DNA of 30,971 nucleotides, taken from assembly GCA_000226015.1 (NCBI GenBank), contig JH153084.1:7139-38109 (forward strand). The letters run 5' to 3'. The notes below the pieces were generated by a model that saw nothing but the letters and a program-made list of their open reading frames with translations, ran no database searches and was not told where the DNA came from. A program made the position numbers and the translations under genes. This document shows, piece by piece, positions 9,419 through 19,568 of the stretch. The DNA is from Mnemiopsis leidyi (lineage: Eukaryota; Ctenophora; Tentaculata; Lobata; Bolinopsidae). Positions within the stretch are counted from its first letter, which is position 1. Each line of letters opens with the position of its first letter.

Positions 9419-9761
9419 ATGGTCGGAATGACAAATCATCTGAGAAGGAACGTGGCAACCTCCACTGCTCTTTGGGAGACTTTTTTCATTTTGGGTATCG
9501 CCGCCAGTGTAGCTGTGGGATCTCTGGTGACCGTTGCCAAAGTTTCTTCTGACTATGGTGGTGGCTGCTTCAGTAGTCATGGGAAGTGTTTTCCAGCTGG
9601 CTTGTACCTTCACCGGGCCTCCTGAAGACATCAATGAAGATAGCATCGAGCCTGATCTGAAAAAAATGACGAATCTTGCTCTGGAAGATTTTGTCAGAAT
9701 ATTTTTTAATTGTGGAAACCATCTTTATTACGAAAAGGATATTGTACACGGTGCTTATTAA
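9419..9761 (+). CDS. Candidate small single-pass membrane protein with a 70-nt intron
   Basis: Proposed exons are 9419-9526 and 9597-9761, with intron 9527-9596 running from GTGACC to TTTTCCAG; both boundaries are phase 0. The product is 90 aa. Residues about 18-40 form a hydrophobic helix (TALWETFFILGIAASVAVGS), followed by an acidic soluble part (TGPPEDINEDSIEPDLKK) ending DIVHGAY. Unspliced, the first frame would end at 9625 with a different tail, and the second frame has its own ATG at 9534, so the model is uncertain. No family recognised. It lies between two minus-strand genes and could have its own promoter. Confidence 0.4.
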
Positions 9762-10038
9762 AATCCAGTTTAATGCTTAACCTTTGAGATCAAACGAGAT
9801 CGGGTGTAATGGTATATTTAACCTCGAGTATGGCCGTATCCGAAAGTTGCATAATTTAATTGTGGTTAAAGTGGGAAGGACCTTGACTCCGAAATTAAAC
9901 ATTTAAAAAGGGGCCAAAAACCGTGACACCCAACGAAGGGAAGTTGTTTATAGAATTAGAACAATTAAAGTTCACAACTGGCAATATCGTTTTTACAAGC
10001 GTCCGTACTCCGTAGCTGCGCTCTAAAACTCCCTCTCA
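9762..10038. other. Intergenic region downstream of the arylsulfatase
   Basis: No exon seen and no consensus AATAAA on the minus strand close to the arylsulfatase stop; a variant signal may be used. Confidence 0.4.
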
Positions 10039-11859
10039 TCACATGTCGACACTGAAACCCTGTAAACAAGGATCAGGAAGCTCCTCCACTTCTCTCTGTA
10101 CCCAGTTGTACTCCTCCACATTCCACAAGTTTCTCCTCATATCCTCCCCCACCTCCTCCCCATCTTTCACCCAGGGCATCCAGGTGTAGTTGAAGTGTTT
10201 CGGACTAGATGCTGGGTCGACTTTCATGTTCCCCGGAGGCACTGCAGTTTCGTTGTATGCCATCAACTTGTGCGTCAGCTTCTTGACGATGTGTGGATAT
10301 CGATCTGATACGTTTCTGTGCTCGTAAGGATCAAGCTCGATGTTGTAGAGCTCCACGTAACCTTCTATCGGCTTGTGGCAGATTTCTTGTAGTTGTTGAG
10401 CCGTCATGTTGGGAGCTGGGTACCAACCATCAGGGGGACCTCCGGACCCTAGGATAAGTTTCCATTCCTTCCATCTTATACCATAGTTAGGGACCCTATG
10501 TCCACAAGGCAGGGGGTAAGGGTCTATGTTCAGCAAGATTTCTGTTCTGTTAGAGTCCTTGTTTTCAGAAATTGTCAGCCATTGGTTTACGCCATCCAGT
10601 GGTTTTGTCGTGATGGGACTGTTTGGCTTCAACCTCCCTTGCAGACTTGCCAGTCCCCAAAAAGTGGGCAGCCAATCAGTGACGTGAATAAGAGCGTCAG
10701 AAGATCCTGGCTGCAATCTACCCTTAGCCCAGATAAATGAGGGGGACCTAATTCCTCCTTCGTATATCGAGCGTTTGCCTCCTCGATAAGGGTAATTACT
10801 GGCAGTCACATGAGACACACATCCAACATTAGCTCCATTGTCAGAACTGAAGACAATAATGGTGTTATCTGCCAGACCAGCCGTCTCTAATGCGGTCGTG
10901 ATGTTTCCTATTCCCTCGTCCATAGCGCTGACCATCGCCGCGAAGGTTCTTTCTTGTTTGTCTTTAAAGTGAGTCGAGTACTGGTCTATGTACCTTTGTG
11001 GTACCATGTGAGGAGCATGTACATTTTGATACGCCATGTAGATAAAGAAGGGACTGTCTTGGTTCCTCTTATCCGATATCAGGTCTACCATTCTCTGTGT
11101 GTAGAGTTCAGTGCTGTATTGTCCCTTCAGATCGTACCTTACTTCATCTACAAACTTTCCGTTTTCATCCCAATAATCACTCCTCAGATCATACCCAGCT
11201 CCCCTCATATGACTATCATAGTTCTGACTGCCCAAATAATACCCAAAAAAGTCGTCAAACCCGCGCTGTGCGGGCGTGAAGGACCACTTGTGCATGCCGA
11301 GATGCCACTTTCCAACGGCATGGGTGGAGTAGTTGTACTCCTTCATGATCTGAGGGATGATTGTCTCGTCTAGGTGAAGACCCCAGGGTTCTCCAGGATG
11401 GATAACACTGTGCTGGAATCCAGTATGGATGGGGTATCGGCCTGCCATTAAAGCACTGCGGGTCGGAGAGCATATCGGCTGTACGTAGTGCTGCTTCAGT
11501 AGGATTCCTGCGTGTTATAGCTGGTCAAATCTTTTTCCTTTCTGAGTTTTTTGGCTAGTTTTAGTTCAAGATGTTTTATGACCCGATTGTGATTCGATTA
11601 GGATGCAATAACCTTATAAGATTCTTTGTTTTGAGTGAAAATCGGGAGCATTAAACAAATAAACCACAGCTTCTGATGCCTTACCTTCCTTAGCCAGTCT
11701 GTCCAAGTTTGGTGTTTTTATCTTTCCTCCGGTGAAACCCACATCTCCATGTCCAAGGTCATCACTCAAAATGTAGATAATGTTTGGCTGCTTATCTTCA
11801 AGCTTCGTGCTTTGTACCATCGACAAAACAAGCAAAAAAGCAAAGCAATTTAACATCAT
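10039..11859 (-). CDS. ARSB: Arylsulfatase B-type sulfatase, two exons, 547 aa
   Basis: Exon 1 is 11859-11685 and exon 2 is 11507-10039. The intron of 177 nt (GTAAGG to CGCAG) is phase 1, and the split codon is the Gly after LDRLAKE. The protein has a signal peptide (1-17) and the full sulfatase catalytic set: Asp33-Asp34 in LSDDLGHGD, the formylglycine site Cys71 in CSPTR, Lys125 and His127 in GKWHLGM, His222 in QNVHAPH, Asp281-Asn282 in SSDNGANVG and Lys303 in [11 protein letters not shown]. Length and motif order match animal arylsulfatase B and its I/J relatives, which remove 4-sulfate from N-acetylgalactosamine in dermatan/chondroitin sulfate in lysosomes. Whether this copy is the true ARSB orthologue or an I/J-like paralogue cannot be told by eye. 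Cys71 needs the formylglycine-generating enzyme. Several N-x-S/T sites fit a glycosylated enzyme. Confidence 0.95.
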
Positions 11860-12146
11860 TCCCGTGTCTAAGTCGTCGATTTAATCAAGGAATTATTTCA
11901 GAAATAAAATAAAAAAGTTTCAGAATATGGTAGTATTCAAAGTGTTTTTTACACACCGAGCCTTATTTGTCGCATCAAGTTATCTCGTGGGGACTTTATT
12001 GTTTGTAATTTGTTCTTAGTGTCGAATTTCATTTGTAGATTTAAGATGAGAATCGGGTTAACTTAATCAAGCAAGAATCCCACTTGATTTTTTGTGAAAC
12101 AGTAGTTAATGCCTTTGCCATACCGTATGGCAAAAACATGGCCATA
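11860..12146. other. Upstream region of the arylsulfatase
   Basis: AT-rich, no exon, and no strong TATA box close to the ATG. It presumably holds the arylsulfatase promoter, since the next gene to the right is on the same strand. Confidence 0.4.
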
Positions 12147-12154
12147 AGCATGAT

Positions 12155-12322
12155 GGTTCCCGCACTATATAGCTAAAAAACTATTTAGCTAAACGCACTT
12201 TATAGCCTAACCCTAACCCTAACCCTAACCCTAACCCTAACCCTAACCCTAACCCTAACCCTAACCCTAACCCTAAATTAGGTTTTAGCTATATAGTGTT
12301 TTAGCTAAATGGTGCGGCTACC
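12155..12322. mobile_element. hAT-like MITE, 168 bp, with telomere-type core
   Basis: Flanked by identical 8-bp direct repeats AGCATGAT (12147-12154 and 12323-12330), as expected for hAT insertions. The terminal inverted repeats are about 39 bp, 33 of 39 matching, and begin GGT..CCGCAC. Each contains two copies of a CTAT(A/T)TAGCTAAA-like motif. The interior is almost entirely a CCCTAA array. There is no coding capacity. The superfamily is inferred from TSD length; Merlin or P-type elements also make about 8-bp duplications. Confidence 0.85.
12206..12276. repeat. Interstitial telomere-type array (CCCTAA)n
   Basis: Eleven perfect CCCTAA units from 12211 to 12276, preceded by a partial unit. 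It lies inside the MITE, so it probably arrived or expanded with the element rather than marking a chromosome end or fusion. Confidence 0.97.
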
Positions 12323-12330
12323 AGCATGAT

Positions 12331-12702
12331 TTCTAAAGGAATAAGTGGATTCAATAATCAGAGTCAGACACTAATCTATAGGTTTGTTCGTATTCAAGGG
12401 TGACTTGCAAAATTTAACGTATTGCAGATTATGTTAGGAAGTTAGCTTACTAAATTAAATTACTTGGTATTGCAAACTACCGAATTTGTGTATGGTGATA
12501 AACAACAACAAGTCAACAACAAAGGCAAATGTTGCACTGAGTTTGTGATTGCATGAGGGTCGAGTAATTATTTACCATAAATCTAAGGTAAACCACCGTC
12601 ATGTGATTGTACAGTAACAAGGTTTGTGTATTAAGGTACGTTGATTGCACACTACACGGTCAGAAAGATGATGTAGACAACGTTTTAACTTTAAAGATAA
12701 AA
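12331..12702. other. Non-coding stretch downstream of the three-exon gene
   Basis: No exon seen and no AATAAA on the minus strand near the proposed stop at 12725. Confidence 0.4.
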
Positions 12703-12724
12703 TTAAAATTGGTATTCCCTGGTA

Positions 12725-13528
12725 TTAGTCCTTGGATTCGCCAAGATATCTAGAGTCTAGGTCAGGGCACATCCGCAGTCTTGCTGATTTGAAATTCCAG
12801 TGTAAAAATGGGTTTACTCACGGTTTAGTGCAGAGCGAAGTTGCAGTGAACGGTTGTGTCGTGACGTTGTAAAGTTTGGTTTCTTGTTGTTCAGAGTGTG
12901 GATCACGACCACTGTCTGGTTCAATCTCTCGTACCCACCCAGGTCGTCTATAGATTCTACAGGCTGAATTCTAGGAGCGGAACAGACTTTTAGTTATTTA
13001 CAATTTTATTGTCGAACCATTCATAACAATCATTTTGTATTTTATTGACGCAACTCTGATTAAGTATCTAGAGTTTCATAAAAATTCTGAGGATAGAATC
13101 TCAAAAATATTTGAAAATTTGCAAGATACGGCGAATGAAGTTAAGAGTTATGATGAAGGTTAGGTTTAGTATATTAGATTACAGTGCGATATTGCTAAAC
13201 TGCCTATTAATCTACAATCAATGATAATGGTTGAAGCTCAAATCAGCGAGTTATACCGAGATTCGAACTCCTCAACGTTGTAACTGACAAGAGCACTCGT
13301 GTTGTACTCGCTGTCCACTCGTGGCAAGTTGCCGGGCCTTGGTCGTAGTCCCTCCTCCAGGAGTCTCCTGTTTCGCGCATTGTCGGCATAGTACTTCATA
13401 CTTGCACGTGCGTAGTCTTTCGGGGTCATCTTCTTCCGCTTCGGGTCAGCTGGTGTTTTTTCAGCGTTAATAAGTGCACTGAACTGTTTTATTTGGTACC
13501 GGGGCTGGCAAGGGTTATAGGATGACAT
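12725..13528 (-). CDS. Small intracellular protein of unknown family, three exons, about 150 aa
   Basis: Exon 1 is 13528-13257 (ATG at 13528). Exon 2 is 12970-12822, with donor GTGAGT. Exon 3 starts at 12756 and stops at 12725. Phases agree (2, then 1). The product has no signal peptide or membrane helix. It is basic and polar: a motif-rich start (QPRYQIKQFSALINAEKTP), a helical Lys/Arg/Ala stretch (ASMKYYADNARNRRLLEEG), then a Pro/Arg turn (LRPRPGNLPR), and exon 2 with DDLGGYERLNQTVVVIHTL. Not recognised; the composition would fit a small cytoskeletal or ciliary protein, but that is a guess. The last exon is the weak point: a second acceptor 7 nt later (exon from 12749) is also open, ends at 12703 and gives a different 15-residue tail. 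Exons 1 and 2 are well supported by phase and donor quality. Confidence 0.7.
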
Positions 13529-13975
13529 ATCTTTCCGCCGTCAAACTTAAACTTAAAGGACTTTAAATAAATTTTGAGAAATTCGTAGATTCGGTTCCCA
13601 AGGGTATTCACATTTGTTGGGACTGTATAGATAATTGAATAAAGAAGTAAGTCAAACCAGCAATGAATTTTAAGTCTTTTGCCTTATAAGATTTGCAATC
13701 AGCAGTATGATAGTGAAGAGCAACAAACAGCACCAATTTTGTCATTTCATAAACAGCTCAAGTAAATGCTAGCATTCTCATTTCTCAATCGATATCTTTA
13801 TTTCAAAAAGACTCTTAAAAGCTATAAATACAGCTATAAAAGCTATTAGAATGAAGCATAAGAAAAGATAAAAGAGCTGCAAATTGTAAAATTTGTACAA
13901 GCGTTATTTAAGTATGACTACAATAAACCGCTCGCGCTAAAACTTAAATATTGCATTATGTTCCACTCTCTGTAT
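13529..13975. other. Intergenic between the small gene and the GPCR 3' end
   Basis: AT-rich with TATAAA-like words (13820-13850), and presumably the promoter of the minus-strand gene to the left. No exon seen. Confidence 0.4.
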
Positions 13976-13981
13976 TTTATT
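13976..13981 (-). terminator. Poly(A) signal of the GPCR gene
   Basis: AATAAA on the minus strand about 75 nt beyond the GPCR stop codon. Confidence 0.6.
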
Positions 13982-14055
13982 GAAGGGTATTTTTCGGTAG
14001 CATATTGAACCCCGTACTGAGAGTTAAAAAAAGAATAGCGTTGCAGCTCTAAGAA

Positions 14056-17000
14056 TCAGCTGGTTTCAATACCTCGAGCTGAAATGGCGTCTCTCAAGTT
14101 CGAATCGCAGCACACAACCATTTCCAGGAAAACAAAAATCAGTCTCTTTGACTCCTTCTTGAACCTTGTGCACCGAAATATATAAATCAGAGGATTTATC
14201 CCACAGCCCAGAAAGTAGAAAACATTAGCAAATGTTACAAAGTACAGCTGCATCTGGTCACCCATGTTAAAGTTGTGAAGGACAATCATGGCGAACTGGA
14301 TGAGAAAGGGGATCCAACACAACACAAACGCCACCATGATGATGAGAATAGTCCAGGCGGAGTTGATCTCCCGGTCCCGTTTGGTTCTGACGTATTTGGA
14401 CTGGAAGGAGGAGGGAACTTTCATCTTGTAGCAGAAGTGGAGGTTGGCGTGAAGGGCTTTGAGGACTTTGGAGTAGTAGAAACCCATGGAGGCGAAGGGA
14501 ATGACAAAGTTTAGAACAGTGTTGACAACCACCTGGGAGACAGGGTTTGAGTTTCGATGATTGATAAAATTAGATGAAGATAATGATTTAAATTCTTATT
14601 GGAAAACGGTATAAACATAACGCTCAAATAAAAGTTTCCTAGTCTGTACTCATGAAAGTTTCGTTTCTAGAATTTGACCGTAATCAATATGTATTTACTC
14701 AAGAATAATCTTGTTTAGTAGACAATCGTAATTTGCAATTTCCATGATGAACTATCGGCAAAATGAATGACTTGTATTGAGTCTCGGTGATTAAGATCGA
14801 GGTGGATCAAGTTGCCATTACTGTCTCCAGTCGGTAAATAAATGGTAAATAAATGTGTTTCTGGTTCGTTTTTTGAAGTTGTTTTGATTTAGTGTCGTTT
14901 CTTCAATACCAAAATTTTAAATGAAGCCACTCTGTGTGCAGTCATCTGTTCTTAAAAACACGGTTGCCGTTTGATAAATAACTAAATACGCTGGCGCCTT
15001 TTTAAACGATTAAACAAATTTATGATAGAGAAAAGACCAAATCAGCGAACTATCTAGTGTTCTCTCTCCTAACTTATATTATACGAATAGTTATAAGAAG
15101 GTAGTACACGAGTGTCTAAATTGGCTATACCCGTGCGTGTTATTACCTCGATAGTTTCCCCCACATCAGTACCAAACCACCACTGTTGAATACAGTATCC
15201 CGTGTAGTCGTTGTAAACATACGCTCCTACTGTATTATCTGGGAGAGTGAGTTTCTTTTGTCTGTTCCTTTGTTTGTAACTTTATATTTCGTACATTAAA
15301 TGAGTATGACTGTGCATGAGTTTGGCAGGGGAGGGAAAACCCAGTCCCGAAGTGAAGGTTGTTTTTTCGAAATCGGGATAGAGAAAATCGAATATATAGA
15401 AATTTGATTTCTGGTCCAAGAAGGTCTTCGACGCTATCTTGATTTATCAAAACATACTTTATGCGTACAATCATATTCAAACATCCCTAAATGTTCATGG
15501 AGGGAATTATTGGCGAAAAACTGTCAACGATTTTCCGATATGAAAATAAACATCGGTTTGGCGTTTTAATCAGGTTACCTGCTTCCTGCCGCTTCGCGTT
15601 GATTGATTTCTCTTTTTGAGCAAATTATTCAGTTTTACTTGTTATATTTTGTTCTGTTAAATAATATCTAAACAAGCTTTTATTTTAATTTGTCAGTTAT
15701 TAGTTAGAAATCTTCATTTTTCTACCCGATAGAGAACACGGTGTCTTGAAATGCTGATATAATATGCAACTGATTTAATGTTCTTTAATTTTTGACGAAA
15801 CAATGATGCAACCGCTATTGCAGACGTTTATCTAGGAATCTATTTCAAGACGGCCATGGATCTCATTCCCAATACACAATGCTGATATCTTTGGAAAACC
15901 ATTTGATAACATCCTGTAGGCAGAAAACTTATAGCATTACCTGGCATGGCTACAGTGACTAGCGAGTATAGCGTTGAATACGTCCATATTGTTCCAACAG
16001 CTGTCAAAGCAAATTTCTTGTTCACGATCTTTCTGCAAGAGAAAGTCTGTAAACTTTAGATTCGCTATTTGGAACTGGAACGCTAAGTTTGTGTTTTGCT
16101 TTTTATGATATAACCATCTATATATATATAGATGGTTATATCATAAAAAGCAAAACACAAACTTAGCGTATATATACAAGATATAATTGCGCTTTTTGTG
16201 ACAGCCTTGACCATATTTGTGCGACTTCAATTAAAACTAGGAGAGTTCGAGCGGTTTTATTTAAATTTTGTACGTCAATTCCCCGAAGACGGAGAATATT
16301 TAATGTCTCAGTCTAGCATATTATAAGAGGTTTTTACGAAATTTTGAACTGGGTGTACGTGAAGGCAAATTGCATGAGCATTTGCAAAATATTTGTCAAA
16401 TCTAGGTTAACTTGAGCCACGAAAATCAAGCACTGAAAAAAGGAAAGTTTTGTCCTCACTTGTACGACATAGGACGTCTTACTCCCAGGAAACGCTCGTA
16501 ACTGATTGTAGCGATTGTGTAAGTTGAAGAGCATAGGAGCATCTGTCTAAGCACACCTACTGCGTTACAGAAAACCTTCTGTCCATACAGAATCTGTATT
16601 AAGGGACTATGTATTATGTTTATCAAGATAACGATACTACGTAATGGGAAATGGACATCTTGAACAATAAGCCCTGTTTCATTTTAAGCTGTCTTTGAAT
16701 ACAATGTTTATGAGTTATTGAGCTATAAGTGCCTGAGACTTTGCTTGAATATTGGTAAGTCATCTTTGAGATGAAAACTGTTGTGCAAAACAAACCGTAC
16801 ATTGTGATCTCTGAGCTGAAAGAAAGAAACCAAACTGAAAGGCATGACGAAGATACCAACGCCCATGTCAGAAATTGCTAAGTTTACTATCAAAATGTTT
16901 GTTGGTACGTGTAGAACCATTATCTTCCTCATCGACATCAGAATCTAGGAATTGAGGAATTGTAAAAACAACTGAATTTGAGCTATTATCGAACTTACTT

Positions 17001-17583
17001 TTAAGTGAATGACTTGGCCGACAATGTTGTATCGCCCTTTCAAATCACTTCTAATTGTTTTTATATCTACACGCATGGTCAATGGTGCTCGATGAAAGTT
17101 TTTTCCACAAGCTTTGTTTTATAGTGATTGGTGATACCTTACACCTTATTTTTGAGATGTTTCAAAAAAGGGACTATTTCCCAAAAATTCTCTACTCTAT
17201 TGGGCTAGACAGAAAGATAGGCCTTATTTTATCATAAGATTTACCAGAAGGTTGCCGAGAACAATTACAGCTAGAAGCATTATTCCTCCTACGAAGAGAA
17301 GATAGTCCAGCCAATGTATGGAGTACCTGAAAAGATAAAACATGGATCAGGCTTCATACAAAAGTTGTTCTATGTATAATTCTATTGTTGATGAATCGAG
17401 TAATCATTGAATAGGTTGGAGAGACTAGATGGCTTTGGGACATGAAGTTGTCGCTTAGGAACGTCGATAAATCTTCGAACCTGGCTTTACAGTTACTTAC
17501 AATGACGCTCGGTGTGGATCGTCTTCTGTTAGATCACTTAAGGTCACAGCTTTCACCGTGACACTGATATTGCTGTCTTCCAT
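14056..17583 (-). CDS. Rhodopsin-class (class A) G-protein-coupled receptor, seven exons, 367 aa
   Basis: Exons, reading leftwards: 17583-17501, 17326-17245, 16944-16801, 16593-16460, 16032-15941, 15238-15147 and 14532-14056 (1104 nt). All phases match across six GT-AG introns. The N-terminus is short and extracellular, with an NIS glycosylation site. Conserved marks: Asn53 in LGN (TM1), Asp81 in NLAISD (TM2), Cys112 at the top of TM3, Glu136-Arg137 in SYERF (the DRY position), Trp164 (TM4), Cys194 in ECL2 (YTGYCIQQWWFG), Pro221 (TM5), Trp282 in CWIPF (TM6), NPLIY at 322-326 (TM7), and a Cys pair at 350-351 that may be palmitoylated. It lacks the TM7 retinal lysine, so it is not an opsin. The third loop is basic (KYVRTKRDREINS). 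The ligand is unknown; I would class it as an orphan amine-, lipid- or peptide-type receptor. The sixth intron is 614 nt. The fourth holds the palindrome at 16080-16169. Confidence 0.92.
16080..16169. repeat. Perfect 90-bp palindrome
   Basis: Two 45-nt arms, fully complementary with no spacer, centred between 16124 and 16125 on a TATATATATA core. The outer part is ACGCTAAGTTTGTGTTTTGC. It lies in the GPCR intron 16459-16033. No target-site duplication is obvious. Confidence 0.95.
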
Positions 17584-19428
17584 GCTTTCTAAGAAACCGT
17601 AAATGTCAGATCAAAATATAGATAGAATAGCTCAAAATTGCTTAGAAACAAATATATTTTTGCTTTTGTCTGGTCTCAAAACTTTCTAAAACAAAACAGA
17701 AATTTACATATAAAATTGACAAGCAATTACAAAATGAATACAAAACCAACATGGTGCTCAGTTGACTGCGTAGGTCGACTATACTGCATTACTAAGTTGA
17801 GAAACCTAGAACATCTGTACTTGAAGTTGAATTCGATTATTTAGGAAACATGTCCCTATGAAACAAAAAAACTTGATGTTAAGCAAGAAAGTGAAAGTAA
17901 TGTAACTTGGTTTATGTGATGACGTGCTGCCGATGCAAAAAACTTGAAAGTTGAGTGTAGACTATCTTATTTGAGATAGTTACCGATACTGGGTTGACCA
18001 CGGAATCGTGCCTGGTGGAGAGGCATAAATTCTCGATCAGCTAATTTAACCTCGGACCATATTGCGTGCCAACTCTGATCGATCCAATAATAAAATTCTC
18101 GTGTCGGATACTTTCTGCAAGTCTATTGTTAGTATATAAGATAGAATTGTTCATTTAATCGCGACATATATTGTGGACCAAGTTAACCTTAAAGGAAATT
18201 ATACTGTGATACTGATAGACCGGATAATCTATCCGCTGCATGGATAAACCGATGATTTACCGTAAGAATGAAATTGGAAACGTTCTATTATCTACACTAC
18301 CGGCCGCGACAGCAAATATTAAGTCCAATTGATAGTTGGACACTACTCACGCAATATTGATTTTACAGACGTGTCACGTGGCGGCATACAGAGCGATCAA
18401 AACTTTAACGGTGACCTTTAGTATTTTGTTATTATGTCAACCAAATCTACCGTACTACTAGGAGCAATGGGGTGGCGAAAACGAAATATTGATTACCAAC
18501 AATTGTGGTTCGACAGAATTTTTCGATAATGTCAGAACACTGAACTGCTATCGACCAATCCAGCTTGCCGAAAGTTTTTAGAGAAAAGAAAGATAGCAAA
18601 GTTGGAGCAAAGCTTGGTCGTAGCGTGTCATTAAGCTATATCTGGGTGCAGTTGCTAGGGGACCGTTCTAGGATGACTTTTTGTGACTTCTTAAGACGTA
18701 AAGAATTGCTTTTGTCCAGATCTCACTACATTTAAATACATGTTCTTTAACACGGATATGTTGCACTCAAATATTCAAAATGAGTCAACCTTCAAAAGAT
18801 GCTAATCTATGAAATAAGATCATCCTTATATACTTTACCGTAGTGAGGCTTTGAAGCACAATTTGGAGATGGATACTCAGAGAGCTTTGTTGATAAGAAT
18901 GCAACCCGAGTTTGGTTTGATTAAAAACAAATTATGCCAAGTTCGGTTGCGATGAAAGTCTAACATTTATGACCTGACGTTCTAGCTCTACTTTCAGAGA
19001 AAATGAACAATAAAATTTACACTATTGATTTGTCGCTGTTTAGGCGTATAGTCCAAACTTTCCGGCGACATTGACTGTTATAATATTTAATATGCAGCTC
19101 GATAAAAGACTCAAATCGTTATTGAAATGTCGGTTATACTCGAGCTCATATTAGTCTTCCTAAGTATGACAGAACTAGTCGAGACCGTGTAATCAAAATA
19201 AGTTCCTTACAAATTCGTAGATGTAATAAATTTGAAACATGAATTAGTTAGTGATTTGTGTCTCGACTCAGCTCATGATGATATGTTTATGAATTTTGAT
19301 ATTTAGTTAAATTGATTGATTAAAAACCCCGAGGGGTACCACAATATAGACATTCTAAGCAGTATACGAAATATATCATTGAACAAATTTGCCTAGATTA
19401 AGTGGAGATTTTGACCTTTGGGTCCCAG
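17584..19428. other. Upstream region of the GPCR, no gene seen
   Basis: AT-rich on both strands. The only open frames are short (for example 17638-17844 plus) and show no domain or good splice context. The part next to 17583 presumably holds the GPCR 5' leader and promoter. Confidence 0.5.
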
Positions 19429-19568
19429 AAAAAGAAATTGCCTATCCACCCGACCAGAAAAGAAATTGCCTATCCACCCGACCAGAAAAGAAATTGCCTA
19501 CCTACCCGACCAGAAAAGAAATTACCTATCCACCCGACCAGAAAAGAAATTGCCTACCTACCTGACCT
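19429..19568. repeat. 28-bp minisatellite, five copies
   Basis: The unit AAAAGAAATTGCCTATCCAC continuing CCGACCAG repeats five times with few changes. A 28-bp period shifts frame every copy, so the repetitive peptides it could encode are not a real protein. Confidence 0.93.

Noticed and set aside
9368..9646. 92-codon minus-strand frame opposite the small membrane-protein candidate
   Set aside because: Composition is less protein-like than the plus-strand frame and no acceptor/donor fits its neighbours.
12206..12276. Telomere-type array read as a chromosome end or fusion point
   Set aside because: It is only about 70 bp and enclosed by TIRs and an 8-bp target duplication, so it belongs to an inserted element.
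14056..17583. GPCR as an opsin
   Set aside because: The TM7 position that binds retinal is Phe (LGCGINP context), not Lys.
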